A DNA stretch of 14,121 bases from Acidobacteriota bacterium. GTDB lineage: Bacteria; Acidobacteriota; Terriglobia; Terriglobales; Acidobacteriaceae. The position numbers and the translations under genes were made by a program. The DNA lies in assembly GCA_025353435.1 (NCBI GenBank), contig JANXQR010000016.1, positions 1 through 14,121 of the forward strand. The letters are read 5' to 3'. Each line of letters starts with the position of its first letter. The first letter of the stretch is position 1. This document shows positions 13,377 through 14,121 of this stretch, piece by piece. The notes beneath the pieces were generated by a model. The model had not been told where the DNA came from, made no database searches, and was given only the letters and a program-made list of their open reading frames with translations.

Positions 13377-14121
13377 CCATTCGCAAAGATCTCCACCTTC
13401 ACGCCGAGCGCGGTCTTGTTATCCGCATAGCCGCTCAAATCGAGACGCGCGAAATGATTCTTGTTCGCCCCCACATTGCGCAGCAGCACCGGTGGCGCAT
13501 TCAGTTGCGTGACGATCAGATCCGCCGCGCCGTCGCCATCCACATCTGCAGCAATCAACCCACGTGGGTTGCTGAGCGCAACTTTGTCGAGCCCCAGCGC
13601 ACGGCTCACGTCTTCAAAACTGCCGTCACCGCGATTGCGCAGCACACGCACGCGCGGTCCAGCAGATGTTTCAACAATCGCGGCGAGGTCGATCCATCCG
13701 TCATTGTCAATATCAATCGGCGTCAACCCCCATCCGCGCAGCACGCCATCAAGCGGCAGCTCCACGCGCTCGAATCGACGGCCCTCATGGTCCGGCCTGT
13801 CCATGTTGCGCCACAGTGACAGTCCCGGCGCACCCGCATGCGTGATGGCAATATCCATCCATCCGTCCTTGTTGAAATCGAGAACGGCAATGCCTTCGCT
13901 CGCAGGCAGCGTCAAACCTTCGTACAGCGGCTGCGTCGGATATTTCCCTTCGCGCGGATTCACAAAAAGAAGCGGCGAATCGCCATCCCCGGTCATCGCC
14001 AAATCCACCGCGCGATCGTTATTGAAGTCCGTCAGAATTGCCGCAGCGGTCTTTCCGGTTCCCCCAAAACCTGTCGGCTCGGTCCACTCCGCGAATGTTT
14101 TGTTCCCATTATTGCGCCACA
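13373..14121 (-). pseudogene. FG-GAP/VCBS protein, middle part (start beyond right edge; frameshift at its end)
   Basis: The frame is open from the right edge (first full codon 14117-14119, Trp) to the frameshift near 13372. If no base is restored it runs out of frame to 13205, with an Arg/Cys-rich, unnatural tail. The 249 residues hold at least four calcium-binding FG-GAP repeats (DFNNDRAVD, DFNKDGWMD, DIDNDGWID, DVDGDGAAD) and WRNNG/WRNMD/LRNRGDGSF segments typical of CRTAC1-type propellers. They end in the opening of the ASPIC/UnbV domain (HFARLDLSGYADNKTALGVK, then VEIFANGH). Together with the previous entry it encodes one large exported protein, at least 760 residues long and probably more. 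The N-terminus, signal and promoter lie outside the window. Confidence 0.8.

Noticed and set aside
13360..13380. Programmed ribosomal frameshift joining the two FG-GAP gene halves
   Set aside because: No slippery heptamer, no internal Shine-Dalgarno-like stimulator and no downstream hairpin are seen; a base deletion or sequence error explains it better.

Overview
The window looks like chromosomal DNA of a Gram-negative, fairly GC-rich soil-type bacterium. Acidobacteriota (Terriglobia-like) is the best guess. That is inference from gene content: a large outer-membrane barrel protein, two FG-GAP/ASPIC (CRTAC1-type) proteins, a YVTN-propeller/di-haem fusion, a hydrazine-synthase-alpha-like mono-haem protein, and strong GGAGG ribosome sites. 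I saw no RNA gene, transposase, CRISPR array or phage gene.

Layout. At the left edge (1-739, + strand) is the C-terminal part of an outer-membrane beta-barrel protein. It converges on everything else, and a strong hairpin (767-790) with T-rich tails on both strands separates the two directions. The whole remainder (818-14121) is one minus-strand block of nine genes, read right to left. In transcription order they are: (i) a large FG-GAP/ASPIC protein whose start lies beyond the right edge and whose frame is broken by one apparent base loss near 13372; (ii) a FAAH-like amidase-signature hydrolase; (iii) after the only real gap in the block (about 163 bp), a short unregulated-type DAHP synthase; (iv) a hydrazine-synthase-alpha-like periplasmic protein with one CXXCH; (v) a CRTAC1 FG-GAP/ASPIC protein; (vi) a YVTN propeller fused to a di-haem MauG/CcP-like domain; (vii) a propeller of the two-component-sensor type (Reg_prop) without the kinase; (viii) a RidA-fold protein lacking the catalytic arginine; (ix) a branched-chain-amino-acid-type periplasmic binding protein with an extra C-terminal domain and no transporter partner.

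Genes iii to ix are joined by 4-base stop/start overlaps or gaps of only a few bases, with each ribosome site usually inside the preceding gene. They are therefore very probably one translationally coupled operon, and i and ii are coupled to each other in the same way. Five of the seven products of iii-ix carry export signals. Two are haem proteins (three CXXCH motifs in total), four are beta-propellers or propeller-like, and one is a ligand receptor.

The plausible reading is a periplasmic redox or ligand-sensing module that oxidises or senses a small, perhaps nitrogenous or aromatic, compound. The cytoplasmic amidase, DAHP synthase and RidA-like protein would handle related metabolites. The substrate cannot be read from sequence. 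The combination is the most interesting thing in the window.
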